Source: Actinomycetes bacterium (GTDB taxonomy: Bacteria; Actinomycetota; Acidimicrobiia; Acidimicrobiales; UBA8190). From it: a DNA stretch of 27,733 bases. The notes under the pieces were generated by a model. It made no database searches and was not told the DNA's origin. It saw nothing but the letters and a program-made list of their open reading frames with translations. Positions 1 to 7,834 of the stretch are shown here, in pieces (the first letter of the stretch is position 1; the number at the start of each line of letters is the position of its first letter). The translations under genes and the position numbers were made by a program. The stretch spans positions 1 to 27,733 of the forward strand of contig JAJZYI010000005.1 of NCBI GenBank assembly GCA_021798135.1. The letters are read 5' to 3'.

Positions 1-119
1 CCGTCGGCCGCCTCGCCGACGCGGTAGCCGGACCGCTGCAGGAACATGCGGGTCGCCGTGCGGCTGCCGGCGTCGTCCTCGGCGACGAGGATCGTGTGGC
101 TCTCCACCGGCGTCGTCAT
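1..119 (-). CDS. Response regulator, N-terminal part (cut by window edge)
   Basis: Only the first 39 codons are inside the window. They read as the start of a receiver (REC) domain: a beta strand HTILVAEDD with the acidic pair that binds magnesium, followed by a helix (SRTATRMFLQRSGY) and the next strand. The phospho-accepting aspartate and any output domain lie outside. The ATG at 119 has a GGAAGG-like ribosome binding site a few bases upstream. The gene lies downstream of, and on the same strand as, the hybrid sensor kinase that ends at 301, with a 181-bp gap, so it may be a partner of that kinase. Whether it is a DNA-binding or a single-domain regulator cannot be told here. Confidence 0.75.
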   Translation of the reverse strand, partial: MTTPVESHTILVAEDDAGSRTATRMFLQRSGYRVGEAAD

Positions 120-300
120 CCTCGCCTTCCACGGCCGTGCCTGCGCAACACCGACTGCTCCCTTCTGCCTCCGCCGCAGCCGGCCTCGAGGATGCGATTG
201 GAGCGAGGCCGGCCCCGGTCGTCGCCGGTGCGCTGCAACGTGGAGGCCATCGTCACACGGTCGGCGTCCTCGCCGGCCATCTTGACCCGTACGTCGTACC

Positions 301-3261
301 TTACGGCATTTCCGAGCGAAACCCCGGGAGCCGGCCGGCGCCGGCCGCCGCCGGGGGCTCGGGGAACGGGCCGGGCGCGGGCGCCGGATCGGGCCTGCGG
401 TCCCCGGGGTCGGCGGCCCGGGCGGACCGCTTGGCGCGGGCGATGCGGTCGACGTGGCCGAGCAGGGCACCCACGTCGATCGGCTTGGTGAGGTAGGCGT
501 CGACGCCCAGCCGTCGCATCCGGCGGATGCGGGTCGGCGTGGCGTCGGCGCTGACGGCGATGACCGTGACGTCGCCGAGCTCGGGATCGGCGCGCAGGTG
601 CTGCAGGAGCTCGTGGCCCGGCAGGTCGGGGAGGTGGATGTCGAGGAGGATCAGGTCCGGGCGGTGGCGGCGGGCCAGCTCCCAGCCGAGCCGGGCCGTG
701 CCGACGGAGGTCAGGCGGACGTCGGGGCGCCGGGCCAGCACCTGGCTCACGAGCGCGGCGCTCGACTCGTTGTCCTCGACGTGCAGCACCAGCACCTCGG
801 TGACGGGGCCGGCACCGCCGGTCCCGGCGTCGTCGGGCGCCGCGACGCCTGCCGCTGCGCCGACGCCGGAGCGGGGTGCATCGGCCTGCGCGGCCAGCGC
901 GCGGATCGCCTCCGCCGGGGCGCCGGCAGCGTCGTCGGCGCCCGCGGCTCCCGTGGCGCCGGGACCCGCCCCCTCGGCCTCGGCGGCGGCCAGCACGACG
1001 CGGAAGGTCGCTCCTCGACCGGGCTCGGACTCGACCTCGATGGTGCCGCCCATCAGCTCCACGAAGTGCTTCGACAGCGCGAGCCCGACGCCGGTGCCCT
1101 CGATGCCCGTGCGCTCGGCGCCGAGCCGGGCGAAGGGCACGAACAGCTCGGGCAGGCGCTCGGGCGGGATCCCGGGGCCGGTGTCGGAGACCTCGATGGT
1201 GACGCGACCGCCCTCGCGGGCCGTGTGGAGCGCGACGAGCCCATCGGCACGGTTGTACTTGACCGCGTTTGAGCCGAGGTTGATGAGCACCTGGAGCAGG
1301 CGCTGGCGGTCCGCTTCCACGAGGATGCCGGCGGTCTCCGCGGTCGCCAGCCTGATGTGGACGCTCGCCGCGTCGGCGACCGGGGCGAGCAGGGCGGCGA
1401 CCTCCCGCATCACGCCGTCGACGGAGACCGGCTCCACGGAAAGATTGATGTTGCCGGTCTCGATCCGCGAGATGTCCAGGACCTCGTTGATGAGGGCCAG
1501 CAGGTGCGCGCCGGCGCGCTCGATCTGGCCGACGCAGGCGGCCTGGTCACCCTGGAGCTCGTCGAGGGCGAGGAGCTGGGCGAAGCCGAGGATGGCGTTC
1601 AGGGGCGTGCGCAGCTCGTGGCTCATCCGGGACAGGAACTCGCTCTTGGCCTCGCTCGCGGCCATGGCGGAGTCCATGGCGTCGCGCAGCGACTCCTCCA
1701 GGCGGACCCGGCCCGTCACGTCGCGCGACACGGTCACCGTGCCGATGATGCGCCCGTCGTCGGCGACGACGGGTCGTGCCCGGGTCTCGAACGTGCGCAG
1801 GTCGCGCCCGTCGGTGGTGACCGTGCTGACCACGGCCTCGGGAGCGGCTTCGCCGGTGCGGGTGCGGCGCACCAGGTCGGCGATCTCGCGCCGGCCGTCG
1901 ACGGTCATGCGGCCGGTCGCCGCCGACGTGCCGTCGCTCGGGTCGGCGGCGTGCCGGCTGGACAGGACGATGGCGTCGGCCGCGTCGCGCACGACGATGC
2001 GGTCCGGTGACGCCGCCAGGATCGACTCCAGGAGGTTGCGCCGCTCGTCGGCGTCGCGTTCTGCTCGGAGCCGCTCGGTGACGTCGACGAGGTAGGCCAC
2101 GACGTTGCCGTGACCGTCGTCGGCGGCGTCCGACCCGGTGACGACGGTGGTCGTGACGCGAGCCTCGCGCCAGGCTCCTCCTTCGCCGCGCCGGCGGAAG
2201 CGCAGCCGGTGCTCCCGCCGCTCGCCGTCGGTCGCTCCCGACACGGCGTCGCGCACGGCCTGGTCGATGGCGCTGACGTCGTCGGGGTGGAGCCGGTCGA
2301 GGAAGGCGCCGATGTCGGCCGTGACGTCCGTCGCCGTCACCCCGAGCATGGCTTCCACGTTGGGGCTGGCGTAGGCGAGGACGCCCCGCCGCGAGTCGTA
2401 GCGGAGCGACACCACGGGGCTCGCGGCCAGGATGTCGTCGAGGCTCTCGCGCGAGAGCTGGAGCGCCCGCTCGTGGCGCCGGAGGAGCGCGGCGGTCTCG
2501 ACCAGCCTGGTCCCGAGCCGGCCCAGCTCGTCGGGCTCCTGGGGCACGTCGTCGACCGGGGCTCCCCGGGCCAGGGCGTCGGTCGCCCGCTCCAGCCGCC
2601 GGACCCGCCGCACCACCCTGCTGGTGAACAGCAGGGACAGCGCGGCGCCGCCGATCACGACGGCGCCCGCGGCGATGGCGTCGAACACGACGATGGCGGC
2701 GCCGGAGGCGTGCACGACGCCGCGCTGGTTGCCCACCAGGCGGTCCACGGTGGAGCGGATGTCGGAGATGTCGGTGGTGAGCGTGGTGTCGAGCCGGCCG
2801 ATGGCGGCAGCCCGGGCCAGCACGCTCCCGGGCGTGCCCGGCTGCACCAGCTTCTGCATGTCCCCGGCGAGCGTGCTCGCGACCGCCGCGGTCCGCTCCA
2901 CCGCCGGCTGCGCCGGTCCGGCCGAAGCCGCCGCGCCCTGGACGGCGACCAGCTCATGGCGGAGGCCGGCCATCTCCGAGGCGTAGTTGGCGAGCGCGGC
3001 CTGCTGGTGGTCTAGGAGGTAGGCGGCGACGTTGGCCTGGGCGTCGAGCAGGGTGCTCTGCATCCCGGTGACGTCCACCAGGGCCGCCTGCGCTCCGGCG
3101 ATGCTGGTCTCGGCCCGGTCGCTCACATGGCTGTACCAGGTGGCCAGGATGACGTTGGCGAGGACGACGATGAGCGGCAGGGCGATGACGACCAGCCCCT
3201 TGGAGCGGATCGACCAGCGAAAGCCGACCCGAGTGTGTCGATCGTCACCCGCTCCGCTCAT
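301..3261 (-). CDS. Membrane-bound hybrid sensor histidine kinase (HAMP-PAS-PAS-HisKA-HATPase-REC)
   Basis: A 986-residue two-component sensor. Visible order: a short cytoplasmic start, TM1 about 23-44, an extracytoplasmic helical region about 45-185, TM2 about 188-212, a HAMP-like linker about 213-260, two PAS-like domains about 265-398 and 405-520, a HisKA helix with the phospho-accepting His548 in SRMSHELRTPLNAI, and an ATPase domain with N box (NLGSNAVKYN, 661-670), DTGPGIP and GTGVGLAL motifs. An Ala/Gly-rich linker about 755-820 leads to a receiver domain with acidic VEDN, Asp874 (LLLDIHLPD) and Lys926. The tail is Pro-rich. Such kinases autophosphorylate on His and pass phosphate to Asp, here in cis and possibly also to the regulator starting at 119. 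The ligand is unknown. The ATG at 3261 has only a weak ribosome binding site. Confidence 0.93.
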   Translation of the reverse strand: MSGAGDDRHTRVGFRWSIRSKGLVVIALPLIVVLANVILATWYSHVSDRAETSIAGAQAALVDVTGMQSTLLDAQANVAAYLLDHQQAALANYASEMAGLRHELVAVQGAAASAGPAQPAVERTAAVASTLAGDMQKLVQPGTPGSVLARAAAIGRLDTTLTTDISDIRSTVDRLVGNQRGVVHASGAAIVVFDAIAAGAVVIGGAALSLLFTSRVVRRVRRLERATDALARGAPVDDVPQEPDELGRLGTRLVETAALLRRHERALQLSRESLDDILAASPVVSLRYDSRRGVLAYASPNVEAMLGVTATDVTADIGAFLDRLHPDDVSAIDQAVRDAVSGATDGERREHRLRFRRRGEGGAWREARVTTTVVTGSDAADDGHGNVVAYLVDVTERLRAERDADERRNLLESILAASPDRIVVRDAADAIVLSSRHAADPSDGTSAATGRMTVDGRREIADLVRRTRTGEAAPEAVVSTVTTDGRDLRTFETRARPVVADDGRIIGTVTVSRDVTGRVRLEESLRDAMDSAMAASEAKSEFLSRMSHELRTPLNAILGFAQLLALDELQGDQAACVGQIERAGAHLLALINEVLDISRIETGNINLSVEPVSVDGVMREVAALLAPVADAASVHIRLATAETAGILVEADRQRLLQVLINLGSNAVKYNRADGLVALHTAREGGRVTIEVSDTGPGIPPERLPELFVPFARLGAERTGIEGTGVGLALSKHFVELMGGTIEVESEPGRGATFRVVLAAAEAEGAGPGATGAAGADDAAGAPAEAIRALAAQADAPRSGVGAAAGVAAPDDAGTGGAGPVTEVLVLHVEDNESSAALVSQVLARRPDVRLTSVGTARLGWELARRHRPDLILLDIHLPDLPGHELLQHLRADPELGDVTVIAVSADATPTRIRRMRRLGVDAYLTKPIDVGALLGHVDRIARAKRSARAADPGDRRPDPAPAPGPFPEPPAAAGAGRLPGFRSEMP

Positions 3262-3467
3262 CCGAGAGACCCCAGTCCGGGCAGGACCCCGAGGACGACA
3301 GGTGCGGCACGCGTGGGAGAAGGTGCGCAGCGCACGCCGCCCGGCTCGTCGGCATCCAGGCTACGGGGCCGGGGGGAGGCTGTCGAGAAGGGTGGTGCGA
3401 TCGCCCGGGGGGCGGTCGTGGCGGGGTGCGGCTCCACGGCGGGGCGACCGGCCGGTTGCCGGACGGC

Positions 3468-3487
3468 GGGCCGGCTCGGGCCGGCCC
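3468..3487. terminator. Hairpin downstream of the WhiB gene
   Basis: A perfect 8-bp stem (GGGCCGGC / GCCGGCCC) with a 4-nt loop lies 18 nt after the stop codon of the minus-strand WhiB gene. There is no T tract, as is common for GC-rich actinobacterial terminators. The rest of the 3262-3505 gap shows no gene. Confidence 0.45.
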
Positions 3488-3505
3488 TAGGGCGGAGGAG
3501 CCGGG

Positions 3506-3796
3506 CTACGAGGCGCGCCGGCGAGCGGCGAGCCATGCCTTGCGCAGCTTGCGACGCTCCTCCTCGGAGGTGCCGCCCCAGATGCCGGACTCCTGGTTGG
3601 TGGCCAGGGCGAACTCCAGGCACGGCTCGATGGCCTCACACGAACGGCAGACGCGCTTGGCGGCCTCGATCTGGTCGATGGCCGGGCCTGTCGTCCCCAC
3701 GGGGAAGAACAGGTCGGGCTCCGTGTGCCGGCAGGCGGCGAGCTTCCGCCAGTCGTCAGCGTCCCACTCCACGGACCTGTTCCACATGAGGGCCAC
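3506..3796 (-). CDS. WhiB-family iron-sulfur transcription regulator (WhiB1-like)
   Basis: A 96-residue protein with the four conserved cysteines of WhiB proteins, Cys22, Cys50, Cys53 and Cys59 (Cx2C plus Cx5C), that hold a 4Fe-4S cluster, followed by the GIWGG turn (71-75) and a basic C-terminal region. The stretch DLFFPVGTTGPAIDQIEAAKRVC resembles WhiB1/WblE rather than WhiB7, since no RGRPR-type AT-hook is present. WhiB1 proteins are known to bind the principal sigma factor and respond to nitric oxide; that this protein does so is inferred. The GTG start at 3796 is chosen because a strong GGAGGAGG lies 6 nt upstream (3803-3810). An internal ATG at 3787 is the alternative. A CRP-type palindrome sits 45 nt upstream of the start. 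Confidence 0.92.
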   Translation of the reverse strand: MALMWNRSVEWDADDWRKLAACRHTEPDLFFPVGTTGPAIDQIEAAKRVCRSCEAIEPCLEFALATNQESGIWGGTSEEERRKLRKAWLAARRRAS

Positions 3797-3841
3797 GATG
3801 CGCCTCCTCCGATCTCAGCTTCGTGCGCACGGCACGGCCGA

Positions 3842-3859
3842 TTGTGACTCACTTCACAA
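3842..3859. promoter_or_regulatory. CRP/FNR-type operator upstream of the WhiB gene
   Basis: TTGTGACTCACTTCACAA is a perfect TGTGA-N6-TCACA palindrome extended by one base on each side. It matches the consensus of CRP, mycobacterial Rv3676 and corynebacterial GlxR. It lies 45 nt upstream of the WhiB GTG start. In Mycobacterium tuberculosis, whiB1 is a known direct target of CRP with such sites in its promoter, which makes a conserved circuit likely. No convincing -10 could be placed relative to it, so activation or repression cannot be told. Confidence 0.7.
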
Positions 3860-4010
3860 GACTGGCCACGTCGGTTGACCGTCTGGTCGAGTCGGCTACG
3901 TGAATGTACTCCCGAGCGCAGGTTCGCGCAAGGATTTTCCTGCTCCGGTCAACCGTCGGGCGGCAGACCAATGGCAGGGGGGCACTGAGGGCGTGTGTCC
4001 TACCACGCTG

Positions 4011-4040
4011 TGCGGGGTCGTGCGGGGTCGTGCGGGGTCG
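4011..4040 (+). repeat. Three tandem copies of a 10-bp unit in an intergenic region
   Basis: TGCGGGGTCG occurs three times head to tail, followed by a partial copy. It lies in the 338-bp gap between the WhiB gene and the phosphodiesterase gene (3797-4134). This gap otherwise holds the CRP-type site and a 9-bp inverted pair CGGTTGACC (3872-3880) / GGTCAACCG (3947-3955). No gene is supported in the gap. Confidence 0.8.
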
Positions 4041-4134
4041 TGGTCGCGTGGGGGCGAGCGCGGGCCCTGGGGCTTCCGCCGGGCGCGCACGGCCGTCGCC
4101 GCCGGGCCAAGATGCCGGGGTGGGACGAGCAGCC

Positions 4135-5073
4135 GTGCCGGGTTCCTTCTTCGTCCTCGCGCACCGGGGTGGCTGCCACGGGCCCGGCGCCGGGGCACCG
4201 GCCCGCGAGAACACCGTGGAGGCGTTCCGGCTGGCCCGGCTGGCCGGCGCCGACGGGGTCGAGCTCGACGTCCGGCGCGCGGCCGACGGCGAGCTGGTGG
4301 TGGTGCACGACGCCGCCCTCCCGGGATGGGGCCCGGTGCACGCGACGCCGGGCGATCGCTTGCCGACGTGGGTGCCGTCGCTGGCCGCGGCCCTCGACGC
4401 GTGCGGCGACGCCGTCGTGGACATCGAGATCAAGAACGCGCCAACCGAGGAGGGCTTCGACCCGGACCAGACGGTCGCCGGCGATGTCGTGTCACTGCTC
4501 GCGGAGCGGGCGGCGCGTGCTGACCTCTGGCACGCTGGGGACGGACGCGCCCCTGAAGGCCGGGACGGCGGCGGCAGGGATGGTGGCGGCCGGGACGGCG
4601 GCGGCCGGGATGGCGGCGGCAGGGATGGTGGCGGCCGGGATGGCGGCGGCCGGCCCCCGCGCCAGCACTGGCTGGTGACGTCGTTCTGGCCGGACACGCT
4701 CCAGGCGGTCGCTGCTGCGGCTGCGGCAGCGACGGCTGCGGAGCGCCGGGACGGGACGGCAGGCGGGCTGGCCGCGCACCTCGACCTGGGCCTGCTGGTG
4801 CACCCCTCGCTCGACGCCGCGGAGCTCCTCGACCGTGCCGCGGGGCTCGGGTGCGCTGTCCTGCTCCCGCACTGCAGCCGCACCGACAGCGGTCTGGTGC
4901 GGCGTGCAACCGAGGCCGGGCTCGCGGTGGTGGCGTGGACCGCCGGGGACGCGGCCGAGGTCCGGGCTGCAGCCGGGGCCGGAGCGCTCGGGGTCGTCGC
5001 CGACGACGTCGCCGCCGCGGTGCGGGTCCGCGACGGCGGGCCCCGGCACGCCGGGCGCCACCACGGGTCGTGA
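4135..5073 (+). CDS. Glycerophosphodiester phosphodiesterase family protein
   Basis: A TIM-barrel GDPD enzyme of about 312 residues, expected to hydrolyse glycerophosphodiesters to glycerol-3-phosphate and an alcohol. Seen with numbering from the GTG at 4135: His10 in AHRGG, ENT at 25-27, Glu43 and Asp45 in VELDV, His58-Asp59, and Glu98/Lys100 in DIEIK, which together form the usual metal and catalytic set. No signal peptide is evident, so it is probably cytoplasmic. The barrel is interrupted at residues about 143-172 by six RDGGG pentapeptides encoded by a 15-bp tandem repeat. Start choice is uncertain: GTG 4135 follows GGGACGAG and lies 9 residues before the catalytic His, GTG 4120 is also possible, and the frame is open further upstream. 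Confidence 0.85.
   Translation: MPGSFFVLAHRGGCHGPGAGAPARENTVEAFRLARLAGADGVELDVRRAADGELVVVHDAALPGWGPVHATPGDRLPTWVPSLAAALDACGDAVVDIEIKNAPTEEGFDPDQTVAGDVVSLLAERAARADLWHAGDGRAPEGRDGGGRDGGGRDGGGRDGGGRDGGGRDGGGRPPRQHWLVTSFWPDTLQAVAAAAAAATAAERRDGTAGGLAAHLDLGLLVHPSLDAAELLDRAAGLGCAVLLPHCSRTDSGLVRRATEAGLAVVAWTAGDAAEVRAAAGAGALGVVADDVAAAVRVRDGGPRHAGRHHGS
4561..4650 (+). repeat. Six-copy 15-bp coding minisatellite
   Basis: Six units of CGGGACGGCGGCGGC and close variants (AGGGATGGTGGCGGC, CGGGATGGCGGCGGC) run in frame through the GDPD gene and encode (RDGGG)6. The variants alternate in blocks, which suggests growth by unequal exchange or slippage of multi-unit segments. Confidence 0.93.
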
Positions 5074-5143
5074 GGAATGCCTGCTCAGAGCCTGTCCCGA
5101 CCGGAAGGGCGGCGCCGATTGGTGAGGTGGGCCCCGAGTCGGG

Positions 5144-5149
5144 AACAAT
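5144..5149 (+). promoter_or_regulatory. Possible -10 element for leaderless etfB mRNA
   Basis: AACAAT ends 7 nt before the etfB ATG, and there is no clear ribosome binding site. The spacing would place the transcription start at or next to the A of the ATG. No good -35 is visible. Confidence 0.4.
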
Positions 5150-5156
5150 CGCGACC

Positions 5157-5930
5157 ATGAACGTCGTCGTCTGTGTGAAGCAGATCCCCGACCCGGCCGC
5201 GCCGGCCGCGTTGGACCCCCAGTCCCACGCTCTCGTCCGCGAGGGCAAGCTCATCCTCGACGACTCCGACGCGTACGGGGTGGAGATGGGGCTGCAGCTG
5301 GCGGACGAAGGGGGAGAGGTCACCCTGGTGTCGATGGCGCCCAACGGCGAGGTGTCCGGGATCCGCACCGGCCTGGCCATGGGTGCCGCCAAGGCGATCC
5401 TCGTGAGCGACCCCGCCCTCGCCGGCTCCGACGCCCTGTCGACGGCCAAGGTGCTGGCCAAGGCCATCGAGCGGGCGCAGCCGGACCTGGTGATCGCCGC
5501 CACGGAGTCGACCGACGGCTACACCGGCACGACGCCGGTGCAGCTCGCCGAGCTCCTGGGCATGCCGTCGGTCACCTTCGCGAAGAAGATCGCCGTGGCC
5601 GGCGGCAGCGTGAAGGTCGAGCGCCAGACCGAGGCCGGGTACGACGAGGTCGAGTGCCCGATGCCGTGCGTGGTCACCGTGACCGCCGGCGTCGTCGAGC
5701 CGCGCTACCCGTCCTTCAAGGGGATCATGGCCGCCAAGTCGAAGCCCGTCGACCAGCTCACGGTCGCCGACCTGGGCCTCGACGCGTCCTCGGTCGGCTG
5801 GGCGGGCGCTCGCCAGGAGATCACCGAGGTGGCCGCCGCCGAGGAGCGGGCCGCGGGCGAGATCGTCGTCGACGAGGGCGACGCGCACGAGCGGGTCGTC
5901 GCCTTCCTGGAGCAGCTGAAGCTGGTCTGA
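5157..5930 (+). CDS. etfB: Electron transfer flavoprotein, beta subunit
   Basis: A 257-residue EtfB, the usual length. It starts MNVVVCVKQIPDP, carries the nucleotide-binding region around ATESTDGYTGTTPVQLAELLG and has the family signature VEPRYPSFKGIMAAKSK near residues 181-197. With EtfA it forms the FAD-containing heterodimer that collects electrons from acyl-CoA and other dehydrogenases and passes them to the membrane chain. The ATG at 5157 is chosen because it gives the conserved N-terminus; the frame is open upstream. There is little ribosome binding site, and a -10-like AACAAT ends 7 nt upstream. etfA follows after a 139-bp gap that contains hairpins. Confidence 0.96.
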   Translation: MNVVVCVKQIPDPAAPAALDPQSHALVREGKLILDDSDAYGVEMGLQLADEGGEVTLVSMAPNGEVSGIRTGLAMGAAKAILVSDPALAGSDALSTAKVLAKAIERAQPDLVIAATESTDGYTGTTPVQLAELLGMPSVTFAKKIAVAGGSVKVERQTEAGYDEVECPMPCVVTVTAGVVEPRYPSFKGIMAAKSKPVDQLTVADLGLDASSVGWAGARQEITEVAAAEERAAGEIVVDEGDAHERVVAFLEQLKLV

Positions 5931-5968
5931 GCGGGCCGGCAGCCCGGGCCCGGTCTGGGGCCGGGTGG

Positions 5969-5994
5969 CGGCGCCAACGGCTCGGCCGGCGCCG
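5969..5994 (+). other. Intercistronic hairpin between etfB and etfA
   Basis: CGGCGCC (5969-5975) pairs with GGCGCCG (5988-5994) across 12 nt. It lies in the unusually long 139-bp gap between two genes whose products are needed in equal amounts. It could stabilise or process the mRNA, or lower read-through. This is inferred from base pairing alone. Confidence 0.35.
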
Positions 5995-6069
5995 AACGGC
6001 AGGACGAGGAACGACAAGGGGAACGGGGCGGCGGCGAGCGCTGCGCCCCGCCGGACACGGAGCTGAGGG

Positions 6070-7041
6070 ATGGCGATCGACAAGGTTTGGGTGCTCGCGG
6101 AGGCTGCCGACGGCAGCCCGGTGTCGACCACGCTGGAGCTGCTGACGAAGGCCCGCGCCATCGCGGGCACCGTCGAGGCGGTGACGTGGGGCGGAGACGC
6201 CGCTGCGGTCGCCGGCGCGCTCGGCGACCACGGGGCGACCACCGTGTACGACGTCGGCGACCTGGGCGGCAAGCTGCCGGGACCGGTCGTGGCGGCGGCG
6301 GTGGCCGAGCTCGTCCGCTCGGGCAACCGGCCCGACGCCATCCTGGTGCCCACCACCTACGACGGCCGGGACATCGCCGGCCGCCTGTCGGCCAAGCTGG
6401 ACCTCCCGGTGCTGACGAACGTCGTCGGCCTGGAGGTCGACGGGGGCGAGCTGCGGTCGCAGCACGCGGTGTTCGGCGGCACCCAGGTCGTGACCGCCCG
6501 CTTCACGGGCGACGGCCCCGGCATCTTCGTGGTGCGGGCCAAGTCGTTCGCCGCCGAGGCGTCGGGCGGCGGCGCCCCCCAGGTGCAGGCCGTTCCCGCC
6601 CCTGACCTCGGGGTCTCGGGCGCCGCGACGATCGTGCAGCGCCACGCCGAGGAGCGCAGCGGGCCGAAGCTTGACGAGGCCGACGTGGTCGTGTCGGGGG
6701 GCCGTGGCCTCGGTGGCGCCGAGCACTACGCCATGGTCGAGGAGCTGGCCAAGCTGCTCAACGGCGCGCCGGGCGCGAGCCGGGCCATCGTGGATGCCGG
6801 CTGGGTGCCCTACTCGCACCAGGTGGGCCAGACGGGCAAGACGGTGAAGCCGACCGTCTACATCGCCTGCGGCATCTCGGGCGCCACCCAGCACCTGGTC
6901 GGGATGAAGGGCTCCAAGAACATCATCGCCATCAACAAGGACCAGGAGGCACCGATCTTCTCGGTGGCCGACCTGGGGGTCGTCGGCGACGTGCACAAGG
7001 TGCTCCCCAAGCTCATCGAGGCGCTGAAGGCACGCGGCTGA
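6070..7041 (+). CDS. etfA: Electron transfer flavoprotein, alpha subunit
   Basis: A 323-residue EtfA of normal length. The N-terminal half carries the alpha/beta domain (residues 1-190). The C-terminal half holds the FAD domain with VVSGGRGLGG, then SRAIVDAGWVPYSHQVGQTGKTVKP and the signature ACGISGATQHLVGMKGSKNIIAINKD, which binds FAD and contacts EtfB. It partners with the etfB product upstream. The ATG at 6070 has a purine-rich GGAGCTGAGGG just before it. The next gene begins 4 bp after the stop, so the phosphatase gene is probably cotranscribed. Confidence 0.96.
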   Translation: MAIDKVWVLAEAADGSPVSTTLELLTKARAIAGTVEAVTWGGDAAAVAGALGDHGATTVYDVGDLGGKLPGPVVAAAVAELVRSGNRPDAILVPTTYDGRDIAGRLSAKLDLPVLTNVVGLEVDGGELRSQHAVFGGTQVVTARFTGDGPGIFVVRAKSFAAEASGGGAPQVQAVPAPDLGVSGAATIVQRHAEERSGPKLDEADVVVSGGRGLGGAEHYAMVEELAKLLNGAPGASRAIVDAGWVPYSHQVGQTGKTVKPTVYIACGISGATQHLVGMKGSKNIIAINKDQEAPIFSVADLGVVGDVHKVLPKLIEALKARG

Positions 7042-7045
7042 GCCC

Positions 7046-7651
7046 GTGGCCGGCGAGGGAGCCGGCCCGGCCGGGCCTGCGGTGACCCGGCTCGGCCGGA
7101 CCCGCCACCTCTGGGTGCTGCGCCACGCTCACGCGGCGGGCGGCTCGCCCACCGGTGACCATGGTCGGCCGCTGGCCGACGCCGGTCGGCGCGAGGTGGC
7201 CGCGCTCGGCCAGCCGGGCGGAGCGCTGGCCCGAGCGCTGGCGGCCGGTGGCGCCCGGCCGGAGCTGGTGGCGACGTCGAGCGCGGCGCGGGCCCTGGCG
7301 ACGGCCGAGGCGGCCGCGGCCGGCCTCGGCCTCGGCCCGCCCCGGGTCGAGCCGAGCTTCTACCAGGCGGACGCCGACGACCTGGTGACGTGGCTCGCCA
7401 CGATGACCGACGACGTCTCGTCGGTGATGGTCGTCGGGCACAACCCGGCAGTCCACGGGCTGCTCTCCGTGCTGGCTGCGCCGCCCGGAGCGCCCTCCGC
7501 CGAGCCCGCTGCCGCCGGCGGCGGGGCAGGTGGGCCCGTCGTGCCGGCGAGCTTCCCGCCGGCATCCCTCGCCGTGGTGGTCCTCGACGTGGAGCGCTGG
7601 CGAGCCGTCGCTCCGGGTACGGGACGCCTGCTCTTCGTCGCCGTCCCCTGA
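7046..7651 (+). CDS. sixA: SixA-like phosphohistidine phosphatase (histidine phosphatase superfamily)
   Basis: About 201 residues with the catalytic motif LRHAHA (Arg26-His27) near the N-terminus and the second conserved histidine in VVGHNP. The compact form and RHAHA motif fit the SixA branch, which removes phosphate from phosphohistidine proteins; the true substrate is unknown. An Ala/Gly/Pro-rich loop interrupts the C-terminal half (about residues 147-170). The GTG at 7046 lies 4 bp after the etfA stop; a GTG at 7082, 12 residues in, is an alternative closer to the conserved core. Its place behind the flavoprotein genes shows no obvious functional link. Confidence 0.82.
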   Translation: MAGEGAGPAGPAVTRLGRTRHLWVLRHAHAAGGSPTGDHGRPLADAGRREVAALGQPGGALARALAAGGARPELVATSSAARALATAEAAAAGLGLGPPRVEPSFYQADADDLVTWLATMTDDVSSVMVVGHNPAVHGLLSVLAAPPGAPSAEPAAAGGGAGGPVVPASFPPASLAVVVLDVERWRAVAPGTGRLLFVAVP

Positions 7652-7776
7652 CCCCGTCCCGGCCAGCGACCAGCCGTCGGCCGCGCCGCCCGCACCGGGC
7701 GGAACCGGCGTCGTCCGGTCGGACGGGCGCTGGGCGACAGCGGCAGTCGGACCGGCTGCCGGGGGGACGGCGCGCG

Positions 7777-7834
7777 GCACGGGCGGCGAGGGAGGACGGC
7801 CGGTCGCACGGGCGGCGAGGGAGGACGGCCGGTC
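7777..7834. repeat. Perfect 29-bp tandem duplication in a convergent intergenic region
   Basis: Two identical 29-bp copies lie at 7777-7805 and 7806-7834, each starting GCACGGGCGGCGAGGGAGG. A degenerate third copy continues from 7835 into the 3' end of the minus-strand SCO1664-like gene, whose stop codon begins at 7835. The rest of the 7652-7832 gap between the two convergent genes shows no gene. Confidence 0.88.

Noticed and set aside
116..280. 54-codon minus-strand frame overlapping the response-regulator ATG as ATGA
   Set aside because: Arg/Gly-rich without a ribosome binding site or recognisable motif; looks like a chance open frame in high-GC DNA.
454..3015. Several long plus-strand frames across the sensor kinase
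   Set aside because: They are antisense shadows of a gene with clear kinase, ATPase and receiver motifs.
3872..3955. 9-bp inverted pair CGGTTGACC / GGTCAACCG with a 66-nt spacer
   Set aside because: Too far apart for a likely hairpin and no matching regulator is evident; TTGACC could be a -35 but no -10 fits at the right distance.
4561..4650. Tandem repeat considered as a CRISPR array
   Set aside because: Units are 15 bp and abut without spacers, and they are in frame inside a gene.
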